16,293 nt of DNA from Thermoplasmatales archaeon UBA447. GTDB lineage: Archaea > Thermoplasmatota > Thermoplasmata > Thermoplasmatales > Thermoplasmataceae. The notes under the pieces were generated by a model. The model was not told where the DNA came from, searched no databases, and saw only the letters and a list, made by a program, of their open reading frames with translations. Every line of letters begins with the position of its first letter. Position 1 is the stretch's first letter. Position numbers and translations under genes: made by a program. Below are positions 1 to 6,733 of this stretch, piece by piece. The stretch spans positions 1 through 16,293 of the forward strand of contig DARE01000004.1 of NCBI GenBank assembly GCA_002503205.1. Reading direction: 5' to 3'.

Positions 1-57
1 ATTCAGTGTGCATTCCAGGATACTGGGACCCCGGTTATGAGCATAGAGAGGTTGTGA
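1..57 (+). CDS. 3' end of an upstream gene (partial, frame uncertain)
   Basis: The window opens inside a reading frame. In frame 1 it is open to a TGA at 55-57, five bases before the next gene's ATG. In frame 3 it is open to a TAG at 72-74, which would overlap the next gene by 13 bases. Both short tails look protein-like. Frame 1 uses codons common elsewhere here (AGG, ATA, CAG) and ends before the ribosome-binding region, so it is slightly preferred. The frame 3 tail is rich in Trp, Tyr, Gly and Pro and cannot be excluded. Product unknown. Confidence 0.3.
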   Translation: MQCAFQDTGTPVMSIERL

Positions 58-61
58 TTGA

Positions 62-934
62 ATGGCAAAGATAGGTTTTGCCGGCCTTGGAAGGATGGGA
101 ATACCCATCTTGAGAAACATCTCACGAAAGTTCCAGGTCGACGGCGTATACAATAGAAATTCCGAAAAGGCTGTTCTTTTTCCGGAGATTAAATTTTATG
201 ATGAGCCCTACAGGCTGGCCTCGGCATGCGATATAATTTTTGTTTGCCTCACCGGTGATAGCGCATGCTATTCATTTTTTCTTGGAGAAAGGGGCCTCCT
301 GTCAACAATCAAGGCGAACTCCATTGTGGTGAATCTGAGCACCACGTCTGTCTCACTGGCTGCAGAGTTGTCAGTGAAGTGCACTGAGGCTGCCGTTAAT
401 TATCTTGAGGCTACAATGCTCGGAGATGCCAGGATGGCAATGGAAAGGCAGATAACATCTCTTGTTTCCGGAGATCAGGCATCTTATGGCAAGGTTTCGG
501 AAATAATAGATGCGTATTCATCGCAGAAACATTTTTTAGCATCCCCTCATGGATCTGTGAAGATGAAACTTATCGCAGATCAGCTTTCAGCAACCATTCT
601 TGCATCATCACTCGAGAGCGTTGTTGCAGCAGAAAGGCTCAGGATACCAAGAGATAAGGCAATTGAAATACTGTCTCAGGGTCCATGTTCTTCAGATATA
701 CTGAACCTGAAAAAAGACACGATATTGAAAGCGGAATTCCTTCCGGGGACTTCTTTAAGGGATCTGACCCGTTCAATGAAGGGAGTGGAAGAGCTATCTG
801 CCGAGCCCGGTTTATCAATGCCTATAGCCTCTGTTTCCAACAGCATATACAGATCAGCAATGCTCCTTGGGCTTGGAAACCTGGACTATTCAGCAGTTCT
901 TAAGGCATTCCTCCATCTTGACGGACGACTTTGA
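62..934 (+). CDS. NAD(P)-dependent beta-hydroxyacid dehydrogenase-like oxidoreductase
   Basis: A 290-residue protein with the length and layout of the 3-hydroxyisobutyrate dehydrogenase / 6-phosphogluconate dehydrogenase-like superfamily. It has an N-terminal Rossmann domain (about 1-160) opening with a Gly-rich dinucleotide loop, GFAGLGRMG at residues 5-13, then an all-helical C-terminal domain. A second conserved block (about 115-137) resembles the family's substrate-binding loop, but L120-G121-D122 stands where Ser-Gly-Gly is usual. The catalytic Lys is probably K169; the Asn normally four residues after it is D173, so the active site departs from the family pattern. An acidic residue does not follow the second beta strand (NRNS at 31-34), which hints at NADP rather than NAD. 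Start at ATG 62, preceded by GAGAGGT and GTGAT Shine-Dalgarno-like bases (46-58). The A24 peptidase gene begins one base after the stop, suggesting co-transcription. The substrate cannot be named; the fold assignment is firm, the activity is not. Confidence 0.8.
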   Translation: MAKIGFAGLGRMGIPILRNISRKFQVDGVYNRNSEKAVLFPEIKFYDEPYRLASACDIIFVCLTGDSACYSFFLGERGLLSTIKANSIVVNLSTTSVSLAAELSVKCTEAAVNYLEATMLGDARMAMERQITSLVSGDQASYGKVSEIIDAYSSQKHFLASPHGSVKMKLIADQLSATILASSLESVVAAERLRIPRDKAIEILSQGPCSSDILNLKKDTILKAEFLPGTSLRDLTRSMKGVEELSAEPGLSMPIASVSNSIYRSAMLLGLGNLDYSAVLKAFLHLDGRL

Positions 935-935
935 A

Positions 936-1673
936 ATGATATCTCAGGAAACAGGCACATTTGCTGTATCATTACTGATCGCAGTTTCAGCGGTTTCTCT
1001 AATCTATGGTGCTGCGAGGGATTCGAGAAAAAGATCCGTTAATCCGTTCCTTTTCGTTCCCATTATGCTGATTGGAGTGGTGATGAATATACTGGAATCC
1101 AGCCCGCCGGTCTTCATACTTCTCGGTGTTGCAGCTTTCGTTCTTTCATTTCTGCGTTCATCCTCTTATGCATACATTATCTCAGGGTTTCTGATGATAA
1201 TTGGTGCCATAATCATAGCATCTCTGAGCTCTTATCCAATATATGGTTTTGAATTCTTTATAATCTCCGTTATTTTTCTGACAGGATTCCGGCAGACACT
1301 TTTCGGGATAGGGGACACAAAGGCAATAATTTCCATAATATTCTCATTTACTGGTGTGAACATTTCTCTGCTCAGGGGTATCATAGGCCTTAATGGGCTG
1401 ATAGCAAATGGGGTCTTCATACTGTTCTACATTGTGCTTGCGTCACTTGTTTTCCTTCTCGCTGAATTCCTTTACATATCATCTGCATTCCGTAAATTCG
1501 GGGCATCTGGATTCAGGATTCCCTATAGCAATGAGGCTGAAAGCGCAGCAGGAATTGCATTTGCTAAAAGGAAAAGGGCTTCAGGCGAATATCTGGTGTA
1601 CAGGGTGCCATTTTTGATTCCTGTAGCAGCTGGTTTCTTCCTTTTCATTATATTTGGATCTCTTTTCATCTGA
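936..1673 (+). CDS. A24-family (prepilin/preflagellin-type) aspartic membrane peptidase
   Basis: From ATG 936 the protein is 245 residues and almost entirely hydrophobic, with about six membrane segments. Both catalytic aspartates of the A24 family are visible. D29 sits in ARDSRKR just after the first membrane helix, matching the D-x-(R/K) site of archaeal FlaK/PibD enzymes. D127 sits in FGIGDTK, the GxGD motif. Such enzymes cleave the short signal peptides of type IV pilin-like proteins and archaellins at the cytoplasmic membrane face. A positively charged loop near 205-220 precedes the last membrane helix. An in-frame ATG exists at 867, but it would overlap the preceding gene by 68 bases and add a non-hydrophobic leader. 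ATG 936 lies one base after that gene's stop and gives the expected family length; no clear Shine-Dalgarno is seen, so translational coupling is likely. No pilin or archaellin gene lies in the window, so the substrate is unknown. HutI follows 46 bases later. Confidence 0.82.
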   Translation: MISQETGTFAVSLLIAVSAVSLIYGAARDSRKRSVNPFLFVPIMLIGVVMNILESSPPVFILLGVAAFVLSFLRSSSYAYIISGFLMIIGAIIIASLSSYPIYGFEFFIISVIFLTGFRQTLFGIGDTKAIISIIFSFTGVNISLLRGIIGLNGLIANGVFILFYIVLASLVFLLAEFLYISSAFRKFGASGFRIPYSNEAESAAGIAFAKRKRASGEYLVYRVPFLIPVAAGFFLFIIFGSLFI

Positions 1674-1719
1674 ACTGTAAGCCAAAAGAAAATAACCAAA
1701 ATGATCATGAAGAGGATAA

Positions 1720-2976
1720 ATGTCTCTTAAGATCATAACCGGCGCTTCCCAGATCCTGACAATGGAGGGTTCAGGCTGGAAGCCCCTTTCAGGCGAATCA
1801 ATGGAATCCCTGTCCATAAAGAATGGTGTGTCAGTTGTAATAGATGGCAGTAAAATTCGAGAGATAATTCCGAACAGCCGCCTGGACTCATTCATCTCCT
1901 CAGAGAATCCGGAGGTCATAGACGCAGCCGGAAAGGTGGTCATGCCTGGTTTTGTGGACTCCCACACCCACATAGTATATGGTGGCTCAAGGCATGAAGA
2001 ATTCTATCAGAAGCTTCAGGGCAGGACATATCTTGAGATTCTAAACTCAGGAAATGGAATATACAGAACTGTCCAGGATACAAGGAACACGGATGAGGAT
2101 ACAATATACCGGCAGAGTCTGGAACGTGTCAGGGATGCCATTTCAACCGGCACAACTTACATGGAGATGAAGACCGGCTACGGGCTTGACGCAGAAAGTG
2201 AAATGAAGATGCTGCATGTAATGGACAGAATATCTGCAACCGGCACAATGGGAGTATCAAAGACATTCCTTCCATTGCATGCCATCCCAAAGGGAATGAC
2301 TGAATCTTCTTATGTGGAAATGGTTATTGAAAAGATGCTTCCTCTATTCAAGGGGAAGGCCAGGTTTGCAGATTCATTCTGTGACAGGGGCGCTTTCTCA
2401 AAAGAATCCACTGAGAGGTTTTTCAGGGCCGCATCATCAATGGGGTTCGAATTGCGTTTACATGCAGACGAGCTTGCCAACATAGGCTGTCTCGATCTTA
2501 TTAATGGAAATAAAGTAAGATCCGTCGATCACCTTCTTGAAACAGATAATTCAGGCATGGAAAGGATAAAGGCTTCCGGTGCAGTTGCCAACTTCCTACC
2601 CATAACTGCTTTCAACATCAAAGATGGAAAATATCCTGATATTGGGATATTTTATGAGAACCAGGTCCCATTCTCAATATCCACTGACTGTTCTCCGGTT
2701 TCTGGAAATACAAGCATGCTTTTTTCCATATATCTAGCAGTAAGGTACTGTGGCATTTCAATCGAGGCTGCCCTATCGGCTGCAACTATAAATGGGGCAT
2801 TCTCACTGGGGGAAAACAATAGGGTAGGTTCAATTGAACCAGGTAAATCGGCTGACCTGATCATACTGAATGCATCCGACTACAGGGAGATACCCTACAG
2901 GTACGGTTCAAGGATGATTTCCAGAGTCATGAAGAATGGGGAGATCATTTACCATGACTCCAGTTCATTTTTTTAG
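1720..2976 (+). CDS. hutI: Imidazolonepropionase (HutI), histidine degradation
   Basis: HutI hydrolyses 4-imidazolone-5-propionate to N-formimino-L-glutamate, the third step of histidine degradation, in the cytoplasm. The 418 residues match the usual 400-420 and contain the whole amidohydrolase fold. Visible are the metal-binding H82-T-H84 after PGFVDS, the substrate-loop block near 88-122 typical of HutI, H187 in FLPLHAIP, H248-A-D-E251, H271 in VDHLLE, and D323 in ISTDCSP. The C-terminal GSIEPGKSADLIIL strand closes the metal-dependent hydrolase beta-sandwich. Start ATG 1720 follows GAAGAGG (1709-1715), a fair ribosome binding site. HutH, HutU and a formiminoglutamate-processing enzyme are not in the window, so the pathway must be completed elsewhere or left of the edge. 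A T7 run overlaps the end of the gene and may end transcription. Confidence 0.93.
   Translation: MSLKIITGASQILTMEGSGWKPLSGESMESLSIKNGVSVVIDGSKIREIIPNSRLDSFISSENPEVIDAAGKVVMPGFVDSHTHIVYGGSRHEEFYQKLQGRTYLEILNSGNGIYRTVQDTRNTDEDTIYRQSLERVRDAISTGTTYMEMKTGYGLDAESEMKMLHVMDRISATGTMGVSKTFLPLHAIPKGMTESSYVEMVIEKMLPLFKGKARFADSFCDRGAFSKESTERFFRAASSMGFELRLHADELANIGCLDLINGNKVRSVDHLLETDNSGMERIKASGAVANFLPITAFNIKDGKYPDIGIFYENQVPFSISTDCSPVSGNTSMLFSIYLAVRYCGISIEAALSAATINGAFSLGENNRVGSIEPGKSADLIILNASDYREIPYRYGSRMISRVMKNGEIIYHDSSSFF
2967..2976 (+). terminator. Candidate T-run terminator at end of hutI
   Basis: Seven consecutive T (2968-2974) run into the hutI stop codon TAG. Archaeal transcription commonly ends at such tracts without a hairpin. 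Because dph2 has its own TATA-like element just downstream, a terminator here would separate the two transcription units. This is inferred from base composition only. Confidence 0.35.
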
Positions 2977-2980
2977 AATC

Positions 2981-2998
2981 GGTTAAATTCTTAAAAGT
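2981..2998 (+). promoter_or_regulatory. TATA-box region of dph2
   Basis: TTAAAT at 2983-2988 is centred about 26 bases before the TTG start at 3011, the archaeal TATA-to-start distance for a leaderless transcript. A second AT block, TTAAAAGTAA, follows at 2991-3000. The sequence just before the start has no Shine-Dalgarno, in keeping with a leaderless mRNA. Confidence 0.45.
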
Positions 2999-3010
2999 AA
3001 TAAGTGGACA

Positions 3011-4015
3011 TTGAAATTAGACCTGAGTAGTGCAATAGAGGAAATAACCAAGAACGGAGGCAGGCGGGTTCTTTTGCAGTTGCCCGATGGGCTGAAACCT
3101 GATGTGTTCTCCTATTTCACTGAACTGTCAAAGCATTTCAGTGTTATAGTTACCTCGGAAGCATTTTACGGGGCATGCGACATTGGCAATAAGGATGTGT
3201 ACGAGGGAGTGGACTACATTGTACAGCTTGGTCACTCGGAAATACCTAACATCAAATACCCCCGGCCGGTAATATTCATTGAGAAGAGGATAGAAAAATT
3301 CCCAGAGATACCTGACTCCGCCTACGAAATACTTTCAAAAAATGGTTACAGGAAAATAGGCCTCCTGTGCTCCATTCAGTATCTGGACATGATGTACAGG
3401 GTTCAGATCCAGCTGGAAAGGCTTGGCTTCAGTACTGTCATCGGGAAGCAGGACAGAAGGATGAAGTATCCGGGACAGGTTCTGGGATGCAACTTCAGTG
3501 CCGCGCATTCAATTTCAGGGGAGGTGGACTGCTATCTGGTTGTCAGCACTGGAAAGTTTCATGGAATCGGGACACAGCTTTCATCTGAAAAGCCGGTTTT
3601 TATTCTTGATCTGAACTTAAGGGGAATTGAGGACATTAGCGCTGAAACAGACAGATTCTTGAGGAAAAGGTACGCCAGGATATATCAGGCAAGAGATGCA
3701 AAGAGGGTTCTTGTCGTTGTAGACTCCAAAATAGGGCAGTACAGGATGAGGCTTGCAGAGACACTAATGTCCCAGGCCAGGGAAATGGGAATAGAACCGG
3801 TGCTGATTGTGGCCAACGAGGCAAAGCCATCCGATTTTGAAAACATGATGTGTGATGCTGTTGTTTTTACTGGTTGCCCAAGAGTACCTATTGATGAGGA
3901 GGACAAGTTCAAAATGCCCGTCCTGACACCTCAGGAATTTCAGATGGTATTTGGATTAAAGAAACCCTCAAGATACATTATGGACGAAATTGTGGCTGTT
4001 GATCCGATCAATTAG
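3011..4015 (+). CDS. dph2: 2-(3-amino-3-carboxypropyl)histidine synthase, diphthamide biosynthesis
   Basis: Archaeal Dph2 is a homodimeric [4Fe-4S] enzyme that transfers the 3-amino-3-carboxypropyl group of S-adenosylmethionine to a histidine of elongation factor 2, the first step of diphthamide synthesis. It is a non-classical radical SAM enzyme whose three cluster cysteines come from three domains. All three are in place: C56 in FYGACDI, C160 in LGCNFSAA and C289 in FTGCPR. The opening LLQLPDGLK (21-29) is also diagnostic. Length 334 is normal. The start is a TTG at 3011; no in-frame ATG or GTG lies between it and the preceding gene, and the TATA element is placed for a leaderless message. 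The gene is tail to tail with the methylthiotransferase gene, the two sharing four bases at their stops. Confidence 0.92.
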   Translation: MKLDLSSAIEEITKNGGRRVLLQLPDGLKPDVFSYFTELSKHFSVIVTSEAFYGACDIGNKDVYEGVDYIVQLGHSEIPNIKYPRPVIFIEKRIEKFPEIPDSAYEILSKNGYRKIGLLCSIQYLDMMYRVQIQLERLGFSTVIGKQDRRMKYPGQVLGCNFSAAHSISGEVDCYLVVSTGKFHGIGTQLSSEKPVFILDLNLRGIEDISAETDRFLRKRYARIYQARDAKRVLVVVDSKIGQYRMRLAETLMSQAREMGIEPVLIVANEAKPSDFENMMCDAVVFTGCPRVPIDEEDKFKMPVLTPQEFQMVFGLKKPSRYIMDEIVAVDPIN

Positions 4016-5217
4016 ATGGGCTTACCCACGAGATAGGTATTGCCGTGATCCACGATCTCAACATCTATTCTGGAATAAAGTGGCAGATCTCCTGGAACAA
4101 CAACCGCCCTGTATGACTGATCCCTTCCCATTGTAGTATGATCCTTAACTCTTTCAGTAAGGAAAACAGTCTCAATTCTTCCATGTAGGCTTTCCATTTT
4201 CTCCCTGGTGATATTCCTGTGCATTTCTGTGTATTCTGAGGTCCATCTTTTAACTCTGCCGGAATCAGGTAACTTCCTGTTGAAATCCCTTGTATACTGT
4301 CTGGGGGAAAATCTTGTTATATTGATTACCTCCGGCCTCGTCAGTTCAAGCATTTTTAGTGTGTTGTTGAAACTTTCCTCATCATCATCTGGGTAGCCGG
4401 AAATTATGTCTGTGGATAAAGTCCCGTCCGGATAGGAATTCCTGAATTTATCCACTATCCTGAGAAATTCATCGAGCTTGTATTCTCTGTTCATGGAGTC
4501 AAGAATTCGATCATCACCACTCTGCACAGGAATGTGAAGGAACTTGAAAACCTTCGAATCGGAATAAGAATCCATCAGATCATCAACAATTTCATATGTA
4601 TTCCTGGGCTCCATCATTCCAACTCTCAGCATGAAATCACCTTCAATGGAACATATCTCCCTTATGAGGCTCGGGAGCCTGACGCCAGTGTCCTTTCCAT
4701 AGGCGGCCGTATCAAGAGAGCTGATCCGCACCTCGCCTATGTTCCTTTCAAGCTGCATCCTGATCTGGCTGGTTATCTTGTTTACTGGCCTGGAAAGGAG
4801 TTTTCCCCTTGCAACCCGTGAAATGCAGAAGTTGCAGTTCCCTGTGCATCCCTGGTTTATGGGTATTCCATCAAACAGCGAAGGTTCCCTGATCTCAATG
4901 TCATCAAGGGCTCCGTAGTAGAACGAACGCATCTCCCTTGGATGCAGGACCTCTATTGTATCTGATTCAAGAGTTCCGCCACTGACTGGAGGCAGGCACC
5001 CCATAACCCTGACCTTAGACTTGGATGAAAGCTCCTGTATCCTTGAAAGCATCCTGTTCTCAGTGTGTTTTATCACCATGCAGGTAGAAATGACACTTAG
5101 ATCGGCATCGGCTGGGTTGTCCACAATAGTGGAGCCGTCCCTGAGGAGGCTGTTAACGTAAAGCCCCGCCTCCGACTTGTTCAGGGTGCATCCATAGGAT
5201 TCGAAGTATATCTTCAT
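4012..5217 (-). CDS. tRNA N6-threonylcarbamoyladenosine(37) methylthiotransferase (e-MtaB/CDKAL1-like radical SAM)
   Basis: This enzyme adds a methylthio group to t6A at position 37 of ANN-decoding tRNAs, using two [4Fe-4S] clusters and S-adenosylmethionine. The 401-residue protein has all three domains. The N-terminal domain carries three cluster cysteines: C10 in SYGCTLN, C46 in STCMV and C74 in MGCLPP. The radical SAM domain carries C124-x3-C128-x2-C131. A short TRAM-like beta domain (about 340-401) ends the protein and should bind tRNA. The YGCxLN opening favours the archaeal/eukaryal e-MtaB branch over bacterial MiaB. Start ATG at 5217 (minus strand) is preceded by AGGTCTCC. The gene sits 8 bases behind the aspartase-like gene, so the pair is probably one operon. 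Confidence 0.9.
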   Translation of the reverse strand: MKIYFESYGCTLNKSEAGLYVNSLLRDGSTIVDNPADADLSVISTCMVIKHTENRMLSRIQELSSKSKVRVMGCLPPVSGGTLESDTIEVLHPREMRSFYYGALDDIEIREPSLFDGIPINQGCTGNCNFCISRVARGKLLSRPVNKITSQIRMQLERNIGEVRISSLDTAAYGKDTGVRLPSLIREICSIEGDFMLRVGMMEPRNTYEIVDDLMDSYSDSKVFKFLHIPVQSGDDRILDSMNREYKLDEFLRIVDKFRNSYPDGTLSTDIISGYPDDDEESFNNTLKMLELTRPEVINITRFSPRQYTRDFNRKLPDSGRVKRWTSEYTEMHRNITREKMESLHGRIETVFLTERVKDHTTMGRDQSYRAVVVPGDLPLYSRIDVEIVDHGNTYLVGKPI

Positions 5218-5225
5218 CAGGAGAC

Positions 5226-6599
5226 CTATTTTGGAATACCGGATGCCATTATCTCTTCAAACTTCTTCTCATCAATCTTTCCTGTCTTCAGTGCCAGTTC
5301 CTTGATTGATTTGCCTGTTTCTACTGCCTCCTTTACTATCTTTGCAACAGTATCATAGCCCAGGTATGGATTCATTAAGGCAGCTGAACCGAAGCTTCTA
5401 CTCAGGTGCTCTTTGCATACCTCCTCATCAGCCTCGAGACCGTCAATAAGTTTAGTTCTGAACATCCTCATTCCATTGGCTATAAGGTCTTCAGACCTGG
5501 TCAGCTCAAAATCAATATGGGGCATCATCACGTTGAGTTCAAGCTGCCCCGCTTGAACGGACACATTAAGTGCCTGCTGTGCCCCCATTATGGAGTGGCA
5601 TATCATATTCATAGCCTCAGCTATTGAAGGATTTATCTTTCCAGGCATAATGGAAGATCCCTGCTGTACAGCTGGAATTCTAATCTCATGAATGCCGGCA
5701 CCAGGTCCGGAATAAAGAAGCCTTATGTCATTGGATATCTTGGTAAGGTCAAGTGCAATATCGGTAACTGCCCCCATCAGTCTTGAGAAATCCGACATAA
5801 ATTCCATTATACCCGGCAGGTTATGGCTCTTTCTGAAACTGTGCCCTGTAATTTTTGATATTTCTTCCACAACGGCATCCTGATATCCAGGGGAGGTGTT
5901 GATGCCAGTTCCCACTGCGGTGCCGCCTATATTCAGTTCAAGGATGTAGTCAAGGGCCTGTTCCAATGCTTTTTTCCCTTTTTCAAGTGTATATGCCCAG
6001 GCAGAAATCTCAAGACCAAAAGTTACTGGTGCAGCGTCCTGAAGATGAGTTCTCCCCGTCTTTATGACATGCTGGAACTCCTTCGCTTTCTTTTGCAGGC
6101 TTTTTATGAGAAGATCGAGTTCCTCCAGAACCTTCTTTCCCTTCCTGTAGGATACAACCCTTATCAGGGTTGGATATACATCGTTGGTGGACTGGCTCAT
6201 GTTCACATGATCATTGGGATGTATGAAGCTGTATTCTCCTTTCTTCTTTCCTGCATGCTCAAGTGCGAGGTTGGCTATCACCTCATTTGCATTCATGTTG
6301 TATGAGGTGCCGGCGCCAGCCTGAAACTTATCAATAATGAACTGGTCATGATGCTTTCCATCAAGTATCTCCCTGCAAGCCGCAACAATCGCATCTGCTT
6401 TATCCTTGGGTAGCCAGCCTCCCTTGTTGTTGGCGATGGCAGCTGCCATCTTTATTGCAGTGATGGAATCTATGTGATCCGAGTCAGCGGTCTCGCCGGT
6501 TATCCTGAAATTATCCCGGGCCCTGAGAGTATTGATTCCATAATAGTACTGGTCGGCAATTTCCACCTCCCCTATGACATCATGTTCTTTTCTCGACAT
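5226..6599 (-). CDS. aspA: Aspartate ammonia-lyase (aspartase/fumarase superfamily)
   Basis: A 457-residue cytoplasmic lyase of the aspartase/fumarase class II superfamily, normally a homotetramer. All three superfamily regions are present: GTSYNMNANEV (97-107), HPNDHVNMSQSTND (127-140), and the mobile catalytic loop GSSIMPGKINP (314-324) with its catalytic serine. Several features favour aspartase (aspartate to fumarate plus ammonia) over fumarase: the N-terminal YYYGINTLRARDNFRITG block, AGAGTS rather than GSGTQS, the GEY segment before HPNDHVN, and AGQLELNVMMP rather than SGNFELNVF. Lysine of the KINP motif and the His-Pro-Asn loop are intact. Fumarase activity cannot be excluded by eye, as the two families intergrade in Thermoplasmata. 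The start ATG at 6599 lies about 25 bases after a TATA-like element with almost no leader. The methylthiotransferase gene follows after 8 bases. Confidence 0.85.
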   Translation of the reverse strand: MSRKEHDVIGEVEIADQYYYGINTLRARDNFRITGETADSDHIDSITAIKMAAAIANNKGGWLPKDKADAIVAACREILDGKHHDQFIIDKFQAGAGTSYNMNANEVIANLALEHAGKKKGEYSFIHPNDHVNMSQSTNDVYPTLIRVVSYRKGKKVLEELDLLIKSLQKKAKEFQHVIKTGRTHLQDAAPVTFGLEISAWAYTLEKGKKALEQALDYILELNIGGTAVGTGINTSPGYQDAVVEEISKITGHSFRKSHNLPGIMEFMSDFSRLMGAVTDIALDLTKISNDIRLLYSGPGAGIHEIRIPAVQQGSSIMPGKINPSIAEAMNMICHSIMGAQQALNVSVQAGQLELNVMMPHIDFELTRSEDLIANGMRMFRTKLIDGLEADEEVCKEHLSRSFGSAALMNPYLGYDTVAKIVKEAVETGKSIKELALKTGKIDEKKFEEIMASGIPK

Positions 6600-6616
6600 A
6601 CATGGATATTTCTGAT

Positions 6617-6630
6617 GGATATTAATTCAT
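6617..6630 (-). promoter_or_regulatory. TATA box of the lyase-methylthiotransferase operon
   Basis: On the minus strand, GAATTAATAT is centred near 6624, about 25 bases before the lyase ATG at 6599. That spacing predicts a start site at or next to the ATG, so a leaderless transcript. No Shine-Dalgarno-like sequence is visible before this ATG. Confidence 0.45.
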
Positions 6631-6673
6631 TATGAAATAGATACAAAACTGGTTAACAATCGCCGTAAATTCT

Positions 6674-6733
6674 CCTTAAACCACATCAAGAAAAAATGCT
6701 TAATAGACTTGGGAAATACAGTAGTGATTTATC
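6674..6733 (+). promoter_or_regulatory. Promoter and ribosome binding site of the oxidoreductase operon
   Basis: Two TATA-like blocks precede the gene: CCTTAAAC near 6674-6681 and GCTTAATA near 6698-6705. The first would give a leader of roughly 30 bases that includes GTGAT at 6724-6728, five bases before the ATG and matching the archaeal anti-Shine-Dalgarno. The second would give a nearly leaderless message. The presence of GTGAT favours the first, but both are possible. Confidence 0.4.

Noticed and set aside
867..935. Upstream ATG for the A24 peptidase
   Set aside because: It would overlap the dehydrogenase gene by 68 bases and add 23 non-hydrophobic residues absent from the family; ATG 936 fits the gene spacing and the expected length.
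1581..1973. 130-codon open frame on the minus strand across the A24 peptidase end and hutI start
   Set aside because: It lies antisense to two well-supported genes, spans their boundary, and its translation shows no family motif; it is a shadow of their codon pattern.
4534..4821. 95-codon + strand frame opposite the methylthiotransferase
   Set aside because: Entirely antisense to the radical SAM domain with its intact cluster cysteines; no motifs of its own.
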